The position numbers and the translations under genes were made by a program. This document shows positions 17,294 through 25,677 of a stretch of DNA of 64,000 bases, piece after piece. The notes under the pieces were generated by a model. The model made no database searches, had not been told where the DNA came from, and saw nothing but the letters and a program-made list of their open reading frames with translations. The stretch is from Serratia rhizosphaerae (lineage in GTDB: Bacteria > Pseudomonadota > Gammaproteobacteria > Enterobacterales > Enterobacteriaceae), in assembly GCF_009817885.1 (NCBI RefSeq), contig NZ_CP041764.1, positions 4,526,001 to 4,590,000 on the forward strand. The letters run 5' to 3'. Positions within the stretch are counted from its first letter, which is position 1; each line of letters starts with the position of its first letter.

Positions 17294-18223
17294 ATGTACC
17301 ATCGTATGGCGCAGGAATCCCAGTCAGACCCGCTGATGCCGGGCTACAGTTTTAACGCCTACCTGGTGGCCGGCCTGACGCCGATTATGGCGGAAGGGCC
17401 GTTGGATTTCTTTATCGACCGGCCGGGCGGCATGAAGGGCTATATCCTCAATCTGACCATCAAGGGCCAGGGCAAGGTGTTTGACGGCGAGGAGACGCTG
17501 TACTGCAACCCCGGCGATCTGCTGCTGTTTCCGCCGAAGGCGGCGCACTATTACGGCCGCTCGCCGGACAGCGACTGCTGGCACCACCGCTGGGTCTATT
17601 TCCGCCCGCGCGCCTACTGGGCCGACTGGCTGGAATGGCACAGCAAGAATCATCAGGTCGGACGGCTGACGCTGCCCAACGGCCAGCTGCTGCAGGAGTT
17701 CGACCGCCTGTTCGCCAATATCGAGCAGACGCAGCGTTCCGGCAGGCGGCTGGCGGAAGAGATGAGCATGAACCTGCTGGAGCGTCTGCTGCTGCGCGCG
17801 ATGGAAGAAGACCCGCTCAGCCCGCAGAAAATTATGGACCCGCGGGTGATTGAAGCCTGTCAGTTTATTACCGGCAATCTGGCGGGGGAGCTGCGTATTG
17901 AGGAGGTGGCGCGCCACGTCTGCCTGTCGCCGTCGCGGCTGGCGCACCTGTTCCGCGAGCAGGTGGGCATTAATATTCTGCGCTGGCGCGAAGACCAGCG
18001 GGTGATCCGCGCCAAACTGCTGCTGCAGACCACTCAGGAGTCGATCGCCGCCATTGGCCGCGTGGTGGGCTATGACGACCAGCTTTACTTCTCGCGGGTG
18101 TTTCGCAAGCGCGTCGGGGTCAGCCCCAGCGACTTTCGTCGCCGCAGCGTGGAGATTAATTATCCGGCGCAACGAGGCCGCGAACGGGCCTGGAACAACC
18201 CGGGCGTTGCGGCTGCAGATTAA
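17294..18223 (+). CDS. araC: Arabinose operon regulator AraC
   Basis: Dual activator and repressor of the arabinose regulon. The 309-residue protein has the cupin sensing domain (PGYSFNAYLVAGLTPI, FFIDRPGGMKGYILNLTIKGQG, PGDLLLFPP) followed by the two-HTH DNA-binding domain (CLSPSRLAHLFREQVGINILRWREDQR and VGYDDQLYFSRVFRKRVGVSPSDFRRR). GGAGG lies 5 bp before ATG 17294. It continues about 15 residues past the E. coli end. Unlike E. coli, where araC is divergent from araBAD, it follows araFGH on the same strand, so it may be co-transcribed with it. Confidence 0.95.
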   Translation: MYHRMAQESQSDPLMPGYSFNAYLVAGLTPIMAEGPLDFFIDRPGGMKGYILNLTIKGQGKVFDGEETLYCNPGDLLLFPPKAAHYYGRSPDSDCWHHRWVYFRPRAYWADWLEWHSKNHQVGRLTLPNGQLLQEFDRLFANIEQTQRSGRRLAEEMSMNLLERLLLRAMEEDPLSPQKIMDPRVIEACQFITGNLAGELRIEEVARHVCLSPSRLAHLFREQVGINILRWREDQRVIRAKLLLQTTQESIAAIGRVVGYDDQLYFSRVFRKRVGVSPSDFRRRSVEINYPAQRGRERAWNNPGVAAAD

Positions 18224-18302
18224 CATTTAATTTACTTCTTGTTCCGTCCGGCATCATGGTGTCAAATCACAGGGTGATAACTGGCCTTGCAGAGGAAACA
18301 CC

Positions 18303-19343
18303 ATGGCTGAAACTCTTCGCGTTGGGCTGGTGGGCTACGGCTACGCCAGCAAGACCTTTCATGCGCCGCTGATTGCCGGCACGCCGGGCCTGGAACTGGC
18401 GGCGGTGGTCAGCAGCGACGCCGGCAAGGTGCAGGCCGACTGGCCGGCGCTGCCGGTAGTCAGCGAACCTCAGGCGCTGTTCAATGACCCCTCACTGGAT
18501 CTGATCGTCATTCCCACCCCGAACGATACCCACTATCCGCTGGCGCAGCAGGCGCTGGCGGCGGGCAAGCACGTGGTGGTGGATAAACCGTTTACCGTGA
18601 CGTTGTCACAGGCGCGCGCGCTGCAGCAGCAGGCGCAGCAGCGTGGCCTGCTGCTGTCGGTATTCCATAACCGCCGCTGGGACAGCGATTTTCTGACCTT
18701 GAAAACGCTGCTGCAGGAAGGATCGCTGGGGGACGTGGTCTACTTTGAATCGCACTTTGACCGCTTCCGGCCGCAGGTGCGCCAGCGCTGGCGTGAACAG
18801 GGCGGCGCGGGCAGCGGCATCTGGTACGATCTGGGGCCGCATCTGATCGATCAGGCGCTGCAGCTGTTCGGCAAACCGCAGACGCTGTTTGTCGATCTGG
18901 GCCAGCTGCGGCCCGGCTCGCAGTCGGTGGACTATTTCCACGCGCTGCTGCAGTACGGCAAACGGCGCGTGGTGCTGCATGCTTCCATGCTGGCGGCGGC
19001 GGAAGGCCCGCGTTATATCGTGCACGGCACCCAGGGCAGCTATATCAAATATGGCCTGGACCCGCAGGAAGACCGGCTGAAGGCCGGCGAACGGCTGCCG
19101 CAGGCCGACTGGGGCTATGATATGCGCGACGGTGTGGTGACACTGTCACGTGATGATGTACTGGCGGAGCAGCCGCTGCTGACGCTGCCCGGCAACTATC
19201 CGGCCTACTACGCCGCCATCCGCGACGCGATTAACGGCGACGGCGCCAATCCGGTGCCTGCCGCCGAAGCGATCGCCGTGATGGAAATGATCGAACTGGG
19301 GATTGAGTCGGACAAACAGCAGGCCGCTTTGCCGGTCAGCTAA
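18303..19343 (+). CDS. ydgJ: Gfo/Idh/MocA-family oxidoreductase YdgJ
   Basis: NAD(P)-dependent sugar-type oxidoreductase, 346 residues, the same length as E. coli YdgJ. The N-terminal Rossmann motif GLVGYGYASKTFHAPLI is followed by the family signature VDKPFTVTL with the conserved Lys-Pro, and by the C-terminal sheet domain with GSGIWYDLGPHLIDQALQLFG. The substrate is unknown. In E. coli ydgJ is beside add; here yfeH, a LysR gene and an SDR gene sit between. A strong terminator follows. Confidence 0.9.
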   Translation: MAETLRVGLVGYGYASKTFHAPLIAGTPGLELAAVVSSDAGKVQADWPALPVVSEPQALFNDPSLDLIVIPTPNDTHYPLAQQALAAGKHVVVDKPFTVTLSQARALQQQAQQRGLLLSVFHNRRWDSDFLTLKTLLQEGSLGDVVYFESHFDRFRPQVRQRWREQGGAGSGIWYDLGPHLIDQALQLFGKPQTLFVDLGQLRPGSQSVDYFHALLQYGKRRVVLHASMLAAAEGPRYIVHGTQGSYIKYGLDPQEDRLKAGERLPQADWGYDMRDGVVTLSRDDVLAEQPLLTLPGNYPAYYAAIRDAINGDGANPVPAAEAIAVMEMIELGIESDKQQAALPVS

Positions 19344-19362
19344 CCCGCAGGTCTTTTTTATG

Positions 19363-19391
19363 ACGGGCTCCGCCGCTGAGCCCGTTTTTTT
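19363..19391 (+). terminator. Rho-independent terminator after ydgJ
   Basis: Stem ACGGGCTC (19363-19370) with GAGCCCGT (19378-19385), a 7-nt loop and a T-run. Confidence 0.92.
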
Positions 19392-19409
19392 GGCAAGGAA
19401 TTCTGATTG

Positions 19410-20405
19410 ATGTCTTGGTTACAACGTCTGCGTATCGATAAATTTTTACTGGTTTTGATTCTGGTCGTCGTGGTGGCCTCGCTGTTCCCGTGCGAAGGGA
19501 TATGGCAGGTGTTTTTTGAGCGGCTGACCACCGCAGCGATCGCGCTGCTGTTCTTTATGCACGGCGCCAAGCTGTCGCGACAGGCGATTATCGCCGGCAT
19601 GAGCCACTGGAAACTGCATCTGGTGGTCTTTCTCAGCACTTTTGCGCTGTTCCCGCTGTTGGGGCTGGCGATGAACCTGCTGGTGCCGAGCTTTATGACG
19701 CCGACGGTGTATCTCGGCTTCCTGTATCTGTGTGCGCTGCCGGCGACGGTGCAGTCGGCAATCGCCTTTACCTCCGCCGCCGGTGGCAACGTAGCGGCGG
19801 CTATCTGCAGCGCTTCGGCCTCCAGTATCCTCGGCGTATTTCTGTCGCCGCTGCTGGTCGGCGCGCTGATGCATACGCAGGGCGGCAATACCGACGTGCT
19901 GCACGCCATCGGCGCGATTATCCTGCAGCTGATGGTGCCGTTTGTGATTGGCCACCTGGCGCGCCCGCTGATTGGCAAATGGGTCGACCGGCACCGCAAG
20001 CTGATTAACCTGACCGACCGCTCCTCGATTCTGCTGGTGGTGTACACCGCCTTCAGCGCCGCGGTGGTTGAGGGCATCTGGCATAAAATCGACGGCATGT
20101 CGCTGCTGGTGATTCTGGTGATGTCGCTGGTGCTGCTGACGGTGGTGCTGATCATCAATACCTACGCCGCACGCCTGCTGGGCTTTAATACCGCCGATGA
20201 GATCACCATTGTGTTCTGCGGTTCGAAAAAGAGCCTGGCGAACGGTATTCCGATGGCGAACGTGCTGTTCCCGGCCGCGGCGGTGGGGGCGATGGTGCTG
20301 CCGCTGATGATTTTCCACCAAATCCAACTGATGATCTGCGCGGTGCTGGCGCAGCGCTATGCGCGTAAAACGGCGCGTGAGCAGCAGGCTGCGGCGGCGG
20401 AATAA
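19410..20405 (+). CDS. yfeH: Bile acid:sodium symporter family protein YfeH
   Basis: A 331-residue membrane protein of the SBF-like/BASS family with nine or ten helices. FFMHGAKLSR, PATVQSAIAFTSAAGGNVAAAICSASASS and FCGSKKSLANGIPMANVLFP mark the two crossover regions of this family. The real substrate is not known; bile acid is only the family label. The start is ATG 19410; TTG at 19407 is possible because AAGGA is nearer to it. It is a single gene between the ydgJ terminator and a convergent LysR gene. Confidence 0.85.
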   Translation: MSWLQRLRIDKFLLVLILVVVVASLFPCEGIWQVFFERLTTAAIALLFFMHGAKLSRQAIIAGMSHWKLHLVVFLSTFALFPLLGLAMNLLVPSFMTPTVYLGFLYLCALPATVQSAIAFTSAAGGNVAAAICSASASSILGVFLSPLLVGALMHTQGGNTDVLHAIGAIILQLMVPFVIGHLARPLIGKWVDRHRKLINLTDRSSILLVVYTAFSAAVVEGIWHKIDGMSLLVILVMSLVLLTVVLIINTYAARLLGFNTADEITIVFCGSKKSLANGIPMANVLFPAAAVGAMVLPLMIFHQIQLMICAVLAQRYARKTAREQQAAAAE

Positions 20406-20424
20406 GTCCGGTGGCCGGCAGGGG

Positions 20425-21390
20425 TTAACGGAACCAGGTCGGCCATTCGCGCTGAGCGCAGCGGTGTAACTCGTCCGCCTGTCGGCGGCAAACCGTCAGC
20501 AGCAGCTGCCGGAGCCACTGATGGGCGGGATCGGCTTTTCTGCGCGGATGCCACATCTGGGAAACGGTGATTTCCGGCGTGGCGACGGGCAGACTGAAAG
20601 CCTGCAGCGTCTGCCGGGTGCCGCCGCCCAGCGTTTTCTGCATAAAAAACGATGCCGGCACCAGCGCCACCAGATCCGACTGCGCGGCGATGGCCAGCGC
20701 GGCGGAAAAATCCGGCGTGACGGCGGCGATGCGGCGCGTCAGCCCGTGTGCGGCCAGCGCCTTATCCACCGGCCCCGCGAGTTTGCCCTGCCGTGAGGTG
20801 ATGACGTGCCGGCAGGCGGCGTAACGCTCGGGCGTGACGGGCATTGGCGTGACCAGCGAATGCCCCAGCCTGACGGCCGCGATAAACCGATCCCTGAACA
20901 GCGTCTGGAGGTGGATTTCCGGCCCCATGCCGTGTAATACCCCGACCTCTATATCAATGTCGTCCTCTCGCAGCGAGCGTGGGGTTTTCTCCGGCTTCGG
21001 CACAAAGCGCAGACATACCTCCGGCGCCGCCTGCGCCGCCGCCGTCACCAGCGCGGCGCCAAACGTCTCGACAAAGCCTTCGTTAGTCCGCAGACGGAAC
21101 GTTTGCCGCAGCGTCCGCAGATCCAGCCCCGAGGTCGCAGGCAGCAGCAGGGAGCGCGCCTCGGTCAGCGTCTGCCGGGTACGGTCGCGGATCTGTTCGG
21201 CATGCGGGGTCAACACCATGCCGCGTCCGGCCCTGACCAGCAACGGGTCGCCGGTCACCTGGCGCAGGCGGCTGAGGGTTCTGCTCATCGCCGAGGCGCT
21301 GAGCCCCAGGCGGCGGGCCGCACCGGCCACGCTGCCTTCTGCCAGCAGCGCATCGAGGGCGGCCAGTAAATTAAAGTCGGGGTTACTCAT
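20425..21390 (-). CDS. LysR-family transcriptional regulator
   Basis: A 321-residue LysR regulator. The winged helix at residues 5-65 reads NLLAALDALLAEGSVAGAARRLGLSASAMSRTLSRLR, and the remaining chain has the usual periplasmic-binding-like effector fold. The start at 21390 has AGGAG 6 bp upstream; the frame is open to 21411 but without support. It is divergent from the SDR gene at 21522, with a 131-bp spacer, so it probably regulates that gene and itself. The inducer cannot be read from sequence. Confidence 0.85.
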   Translation of the reverse strand: MSNPDFNLLAALDALLAEGSVAGAARRLGLSASAMSRTLSRLRQVTGDPLLVRAGRGMVLTPHAEQIRDRTRQTLTEARSLLLPATSGLDLRTLRQTFRLRTNEGFVETFGAALVTAAAQAAPEVCLRFVPKPEKTPRSLREDDIDIEVGVLHGMGPEIHLQTLFRDRFIAAVRLGHSLVTPMPVTPERYAACRHVITSRQGKLAGPVDKALAAHGLTRRIAAVTPDFSAALAIAAQSDLVALVPASFFMQKTLGGGTRQTLQAFSLPVATPEITVSQMWHPRRKADPAHQWLRQLLLTVCRRQADELHRCAQREWPTWFR

Positions 21391-21521
21391 GTTCGACTCC
21401 TGTTTTGGCATGGCGTCTGCTGCACTTTATAAATGCAAATGCTGCGTCTTCCGCCTTATATCATGGAAGCCTATATTGCCTGAACAGACTTTACATGCGG
21501 TAAATGCAGGAGTGAGCCATC

Positions 21522-22226
21522 ATGATGAAGAACACGCAGAGCGGCAGTATTTTAATCGTCGGCGCATCACGCGGCCTGGGCCACGCCATTGCGCAGGAGT
21601 TTCTCCGGCATGGCTGGCTGGTTACCGGCACGGTGCGCGGCGACAATACGCCGCTGCATCAGCTGGCGCAGAATTATGGCAGCCGTCTGCAGCTGGAACA
21701 GTTGGATATTTGCGAAGAGGCGCAGCTTGACGCCTTACAGCAGCGCCTGGCGAGCCGCCGCTTCGATATGCTGTTTGTTAATGCGGGCATCACCAACCGC
21801 GATCCTACTCAGACGATTGGCGAGGTGAGCGCGCAGGAATTTATGCAGGTGATGCTGACTAATGCGCTGGCGCCGATGCGCGTCATCGAGCGTTTGGCAG
21901 AACGGGTGGCGGACGACGGCCTGATTGGCGTGATGTCCTCCGGCCAGGGCAGCGTGGCCAACAACCATACGGGGCAGCGCGAACTGTATCGCGGCAGCAA
22001 GGCGGCGCTGAATATGTTTATGCGCAGCTTTGCCGCCCGCCAGCACGGCGGCGCCCGCGCGCTGGTCGCCATGGCGCCGGGATGGATCAATACGGAATTG
22101 GGCGGTGCAGACGCGCCTTTGACGATTGAGCAGACGATTCCGCAGCTGGTCAGGGTGTTGCTGGCCAAACGGGAGCGGCCGGGGCTGGAATATCTGGACT
22201 ATCTCGGCCGGACGGTGCCGTGGTGA
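21522..22226 (+). CDS. Short-chain dehydrogenase/reductase
   Basis: A 234-residue SDR of unknown substrate. It shows the cofactor motif GASRGLG (TGxxxGxG type, residues 14-20), NAG near residue 90, and the catalytic YRGSK (YxxxK). The C-terminus is short. AGGAG lies 9 bp before ATG 21522; ATG 21525 is an equal alternative. A LysR gene is divergent from it, so the pair forms a small inducible module inserted between ydgJ and add relative to E. coli. The function could be quinone, carbonyl or sugar reduction. Confidence 0.8.
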   Translation: MMKNTQSGSILIVGASRGLGHAIAQEFLRHGWLVTGTVRGDNTPLHQLAQNYGSRLQLEQLDICEEAQLDALQQRLASRRFDMLFVNAGITNRDPTQTIGEVSAQEFMQVMLTNALAPMRVIERLAERVADDGLIGVMSSGQGSVANNHTGQRELYRGSKAALNMFMRSFAARQHGGARALVAMAPGWINTELGGADAPLTIEQTIPQLVRVLLAKRERPGLEYLDYLGRTVPW

Positions 22227-22230
22227 AGGC

Positions 22231-22253
22231 GACAGCGGCATGACGCCGCTGTC
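22231..22253. terminator. Hairpin between convergent SDR gene and add
   Basis: Stem GACAGCGGC with GCCGCTGTC, 9 bp, 5-nt loop, no clear T-run. It fills the short space between two convergent genes and probably serves both. Confidence 0.55.
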
Positions 22254-22267
22254 GTGATGAGCCGGCG

Positions 22268-23266
22268 TTAACCGGCCACTTTGGCGCGCAGCGCCTGTTT
22301 TTCCTGCTCGCTGAGAAACGCCATGGTCAGGCCGTTTTCCTGCGCGCGGCGCATCTCTTCCGGCGTCAGTCCCGCCTGCGGCGCGGCCACGCGGTATTCA
22401 TGCTCAATCTCGATGCCCTGTACGGCAGGATCGTCGGTATTGATGGACGCCGTCACGCCGTGGCGCAGGAAGGTCGCCAGCGGGTGCTGCGCCAGCGCCG
22501 CTACGGTGCTGGTCTGAATATTGGAGGTCAGGCAGGACTCAATGCCGATGCCGTGCTCGGCGAGGTAATCCATCAGCGCCGGGTCTTCCACCGCTTTCAC
22601 CCCGTGGCCGATACGTTCGGCGCCAAGCTCGCGAATCGCCTGCCAGATGCTCTCCGGCCCGGCGGCTTCGCCGGCATGGACGGTAATACGCAGCCCGGCG
22701 TCGCGCGCCCGGTTAAAGTGGGACAGGAACAGGCTGCCGGGGAAGCCCAGCTCGTCACCGGCCAAATCGAGCGCGGTGATCGCGTCGCGGTGCGCCAGCA
22801 GGCCTTCCAGCTCTTGCAGACAGGCTGCCTCGCCGAAGGTGCGGCTCAGAATGCCGATCAGGCGAATATCGATATCATGGTCGCGGCAACCGGAACGAAT
22901 ACCGTCGACGACCGCCTCGACCACGCCGGCTACCGGCAACTGATGCTGCAGCGCCATGTAGTAGGGGGAAAAACGCAGCTCGGCATAGTGCAGGCCGGCG
23001 TTGACCGCATCCTCGACGTTTTCATAGGCGACGCGGCGGCAGGCGTCCAGATCGCCCAGCACCGCCACGCCCCAGTCCAGTTTTTGCAGAAAACTGACCA
23101 AATCCGGTTCGGTATGGGTGATCTGCACGTGCGGACGCAGGCTTTCCAAATCGTTCGCCGGCAGGTCGAGGTTGAACTGGCGGCCCAGATCGAGAATGGT
23201 TTGCGCACGAATGTTGCCATCAAGATGGCGGTGGATATCGGTAAGCGGGAGGCGTGGGTCAATCAT
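22268..23266 (-). CDS. add: Adenosine deaminase
   Basis: Converts adenosine and deoxyadenosine to inosine forms in purine salvage. The 332-residue product begins MIDPRLPLTDIHRHLDGN with the first HxH metal pair, and has HAGEAAGPES, GHGVKAVEDP and the late SINTDDPAVQG metal aspartate. The start at 23266 matches E. coli Add; the frame open to 23362 is spurious. A CRP-type palindrome lies upstream. In E. coli malY precedes add directly; here the PTS operon is inserted between them. Confidence 0.96.
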   Translation of the reverse strand: MIDPRLPLTDIHRHLDGNIRAQTILDLGRQFNLDLPANDLESLRPHVQITHTEPDLVSFLQKLDWGVAVLGDLDACRRVAYENVEDAVNAGLHYAELRFSPYYMALQHQLPVAGVVEAVVDGIRSGCRDHDIDIRLIGILSRTFGEAACLQELEGLLAHRDAITALDLAGDELGFPGSLFLSHFNRARDAGLRITVHAGEAAGPESIWQAIRELGAERIGHGVKAVEDPALMDYLAEHGIGIESCLTSNIQTSTVAALAQHPLATFLRHGVTASINTDDPAVQGIEIEHEYRVAAPQAGLTPEEMRRAQENGLTMAFLSEQEKQALRAKVAG

Positions 23267-23347
23267 GTTGTGCACTCGCTGATGAGGGAAGGTAAAGTGC
23301 AGATCAGTATAAAAACAATTTGATGAAAATAGCCATGCCGTTACATA

Positions 23348-23371
23348 AAAAAGTGATAACAATCACAATAA
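23348..23371. promoter_or_regulatory. CRP-like site upstream of add
   Basis: AGTGA-TAACAA-TCACA (23352-23367) matches the CRP consensus at nine of ten positions and has A-rich flanks. It lies about 95 bp before add. GTGATAACAATCAC is itself nearly symmetric. Confidence 0.5.
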
Positions 23372-23395
23372 AGCCGCGCTGTGGCGTATTTTTAT

Positions 23396-23424
23396 GCAAC
23401 GGCAGACGGCAAGCCTGCCGTTGC
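23396..23424. terminator. Hairpin at the end of the sugar PTS operon
   Basis: Stem GCAACGGCAG (23396-23405) with CTGCCGTTGC (23415-23424), 10 bp, 9-nt loop, just after the P-loop kinase stop. No T-run follows on the minus strand, so efficiency is uncertain. Confidence 0.5.
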
Positions 23425-23430
23425 GGCGGA

Positions 23431-24045
23431 TCAGTCGCGCGCCCCAAGCGCCGCAGCGGGCCGCCGTTCTGAGTGCGCGTGGACGGGCTGCAGGTGGTGC
23501 GTCTGCAGCCAGCGTTCAATATGCGGCAGGCTGAGTGGCTGGGACTGATCGAGCGTCAGCACCGGCCCCAGCGCCATCGGCGTCGCGCGCTCGGCCAGCT
23601 GGCGCAATTCCGGTACATACTCCGCGCCGGGGTGGCCGTCGGCACGCTGGTGCAAGCGGCTGGCATAGCGTTCAGCCGCCAGATCGCCCGATATCTGGTT
23701 CCAGATTTCCACGACGTGCGCGATCCCGGCCTGCTGCAGATAGCGCTGCAATTCGCTTCTGGGCTGGAAACCGAACCAGGCGTCAATTACATAGACGCAG
23801 TTCGCCGGCGCATGCGCGACGATCGACCAGATCGTCTGATACGCCGCCCGGCCGATGTCACGGTTAAGCTGGCGATCGACCGGGGCGAACAGCTCCATAA
23901 AAGGCTCTTTGATGCCGTCAATGGTCAGATAGGGGAAACCAAAGCGTTCGGCAATGTGGCGAGCCACGGTGCTTTTCCCCGAGGCGGGAACGCCGTTGAC
24001 CAAAATGACGCATTTATTGCCGTTGGTAGAGAATGCTGCACTCAT
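23431..24045 (-). CDS. P-loop kinase-like ATP-binding protein of the sugar PTS operon
   Basis: A 204-residue protein with Walker A GVPASGKST (residues 17-25) in a small-kinase setting, similar to gluconate or shikimate-kinase-like and chloramphenicol-phosphotransferase-like ATPases. A following DGIKEPFMELF suggests a lid or substrate region. No clear substrate signature is visible. Its ATG overlaps the EIIA stop (ATGA), so it is the last, translationally coupled gene of the operon. The frame upstream to 24117 lies inside the EIIA gene and is not used. It may phosphorylate a sugar or sugar acid of the same pathway; that is inference. Confidence 0.6.
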   Translation of the reverse strand: MSAAFSTNGNKCVILVNGVPASGKSTVARHIAERFGFPYLTIDGIKEPFMELFAPVDRQLNRDIGRAAYQTIWSIVAHAPANCVYVIDAWFGFQPRSELQRYLQQAGIAHVVEIWNQISGDLAAERYASRLHQRADGHPGAEYVPELRQLAERATPMALGPVLTLDQSQPLSLPHIERWLQTHHLQPVHAHSERRPAAALGARD

Positions 24046-24479
24046 AAGATCTCCACAACTTGCTGCCGTTGGGTTGCGGCCCGCAGTTTTGCCATCGTCT
24101 GCGGGTTGTCCAGCCATTCAACAATCGCGCGCAGGCCGGCTTCAATGTGGTCATCACTGCTGGTGGCGCCGAACAGGATCACGATATCGGCTTTTTCGCT
24201 GCCCTGGAAAGCGATGGGCTGGTCAAGCACCACCAGGCTAAAGCAGTCCTTAATCACGCCGCACTCGGGCCGAGCGTGAGGAATGGCGATGCCTTCATCA
24301 AAAACGTAATATGCGCCATGCGCCAGCGTATTGTTGATAACTGCCTGGCAGTAGGATGCTTCAATATAACCTTGTGTCACCAGCGGCTGCGCCGCCAGGG
24401 TAATCACCCGTTGCCAGTCCTGCTCCTTAACGCCGAGCTGGATGGCGTTGGCTTCGATCAACAATTGTTTTATCGACAT
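24042..24479 (-). CDS. PTS EIIA, fructose/ascorbate type
   Basis: A 145-residue cytoplasmic phosphocarrier of the PTS_EIIA_2 family, closest by eye to the SgcA and UlaC group. The phosphorylated histidine lies in the motif GIAIPHARPE (about residue 68). It should receive phosphate from HPr and pass it to the EIIB at 27028. GAGGA lies 6 bp before the start, and only 9 bp separate it from the preceding 89-residue gene. Its stop overlaps the P-loop kinase start. Confidence 0.85.
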   Translation of the reverse strand: MSIKQLLIEANAIQLGVKEQDWQRVITLAAQPLVTQGYIEASYCQAVINNTLAHGAYYVFDEGIAIPHARPECGVIKDCFSLVVLDQPIAFQGSEKADIVILFGATSSDDHIEAGLRAIVEWLDNPQTMAKLRAATQRQQVVEIL

Positions 24480-24488
24480 AGCTGGTCC

Positions 24489-24758
24489 TCAGATACTTTT
24501 TCTTATGACATTGCGTAACTCATCAATCTTCACAAAGAGTTCATCAACCCGATCGCGATACGCTTTACTTTTAGCGTATATTTTTAGCGCCCGGTTATAT
24601 TCCAACATTAATTGTTTCTGTATTTCGCCGTCCTGCGGATGGCTGTCTAACTGGCGCTCCTGGCGGGCGATACTTTCCGCGATTTGCGCCGCCTCCCGGT
24701 GATATTGATCGTCATCGGCAATCACCGTTTTACTATGCCGCTTCATAAATTTAAACAT
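24489..24758 (-). CDS. Unknown 89-residue helical protein in the sugar PTS operon
   Basis: I do not recognise this protein. It is highly charged and lacks a signal peptide or membrane segment. Most of it looks helical; residues 20-60 (HREAAQIAESIARQERQLDS onward) and 70-88 could form coiled coils. A good ribosome site (GGAG, 6 bp) and 9-bp spacing to EIIA support expression. A stable hairpin separates it from the aldolase gene. It lies between the aldolase and EIIA genes, so a role as regulator or adaptor of this PTS is possible but unproven. Confidence 0.7.
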   Translation of the reverse strand: MFKFMKRHSKTVIADDDQYHREAAQIAESIARQERQLDSHPQDGEIQKQLMLEYNRALKIYAKSKAYRDRVDELFVKIDELRNVIRKSI

Positions 24759-24769
24759 GGTTGTCTCCA

Positions 24770-24789
24770 GCCCCGGAGCGCGCCGGGGC
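24770..24789 (-). other. Intercistronic hairpin between aldolase and unknown gene
   Basis: GCCCCGG with CCGGGGC, 7 bp, 6-nt loop, no T-run. It may cut or stabilise the operon transcript and set different levels for the flanking genes. Confidence 0.5.
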
Positions 24790-24834
24790 GCCAGGCATGA
24801 TTTTCTTTCAACGTTTAAAAGGGAATAAAATTAT

Positions 24835-25677
24835 TCAGCGAAATAAATTCATTTTTTCAGTTAATACATTAGTCACCGCTTCATTCGCCGGGATCAGAAA
24901 TTTACGTACGCTGTCGCTGACTTTGCCTTTCTCAAACGTTTCTTTGCAGCGTCCGACCCATTGCACATTCATTTCCGTGCCGACGTTAACCTTATCAATG
25001 CCGCCGCTTACCGCCCGGCGCATATCATCATCGCTGACGCCGGTTCCGCCGTGCAGCACCAGCGGCGTAGCGGTGGCGGCGGTAATTTCCATCAGGCGTT
25101 GATGCTGGATTTGCGCCTTGCCGGTATACAGCCCGTGCACCGTGCCGACCGATACGGCGAGCATATCGACGCCGGTTTCATCAACAAAACGCTTGGCATC
25201 GGCCACCGTGGTAAAACTGATGTCTTCGGCGGCGACCATCTTCCCGTCCTCGGCGCCGCCGATAGCCCCCAGTTCCGCCTCCACCGAAACGCCGCGCGGC
25301 CGGGCCATTTCAATCACCAGGCGCGTATTGGCGATATTCTCATCGATGTTCAGGTGGGAACCGTCATACATGACCGAGCTGAAACCGGCGTCGATGGCCG
25401 TACGGATCGCGCGCGGGTCGGAGCAATGGTCCAGATGCAGGCAGGTTGGTATCTGCTCGCTGGCGGCGAGAGAAGAGACGGCGTCGACCAGCAGCTGATA
25501 ACCCAGATATTCGGCGGTGCCGGTGGATATCTGAATCATCAGCGGGCTATCGGCGCGCTGCGCCGCGCGGAAATAGGCGGGCAGCATTTCCAGACAGTGA
25601 AGATTGAAAGAGCCGAGCGCTTTGTAGTTGCGGGCTTTGGCCAGCTGTAACAACGCGGGAAAGTTATAAAGTTTCAT
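24835..25677 (-). CDS. Class II ketose-bisphosphate aldolase (GatY/KbaY/Fba type)
   Basis: Zinc-dependent aldolase of 280 residues that should split a ketohexose bisphosphate into dihydroxyacetone phosphate and an aldehyde phosphate. Class II motifs are visible: HLDHCSDP (catalytic Asp and zinc His), MYDGSHL, VEAELGAIGG, HGLY, HGGTGVSDDDM and KVNVGTE. The start at 25677 overlaps the end of the EIIC gene by 14 bp and has GAGGA upstream. The frame to 25785 lies inside EIIC and is not used. Substrate stereochemistry (fructose, tagatose or other) cannot be told by eye. Confidence 0.88.
   Translation of the reverse strand: MKLYNFPALLQLAKARNYKALGSFNLHCLEMLPAYFRAAQRADSPLMIQISTGTAEYLGYQLLVDAVSSLAASEQIPTCLHLDHCSDPRAIRTAIDAGFSSVMYDGSHLNIDENIANTRLVIEMARPRGVSVEAELGAIGGAEDGKMVAAEDISFTTVADAKRFVDETGVDMLAVSVGTVHGLYTGKAQIQHQRLMEITAATATPLVLHGGTGVSDDDMRRAVSGGIDKVNVGTEMNVQWVGRCKETFEKGKVSDSVRKFLIPANEAVTNVLTEKMNLFR

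Noticed and set aside
19424..19440. Ter-like GGTTACAACG in yfeH
   Set aside because: Only the central GTTACAAC is shared; flanks disagree at most positions and it lies inside coding sequence.
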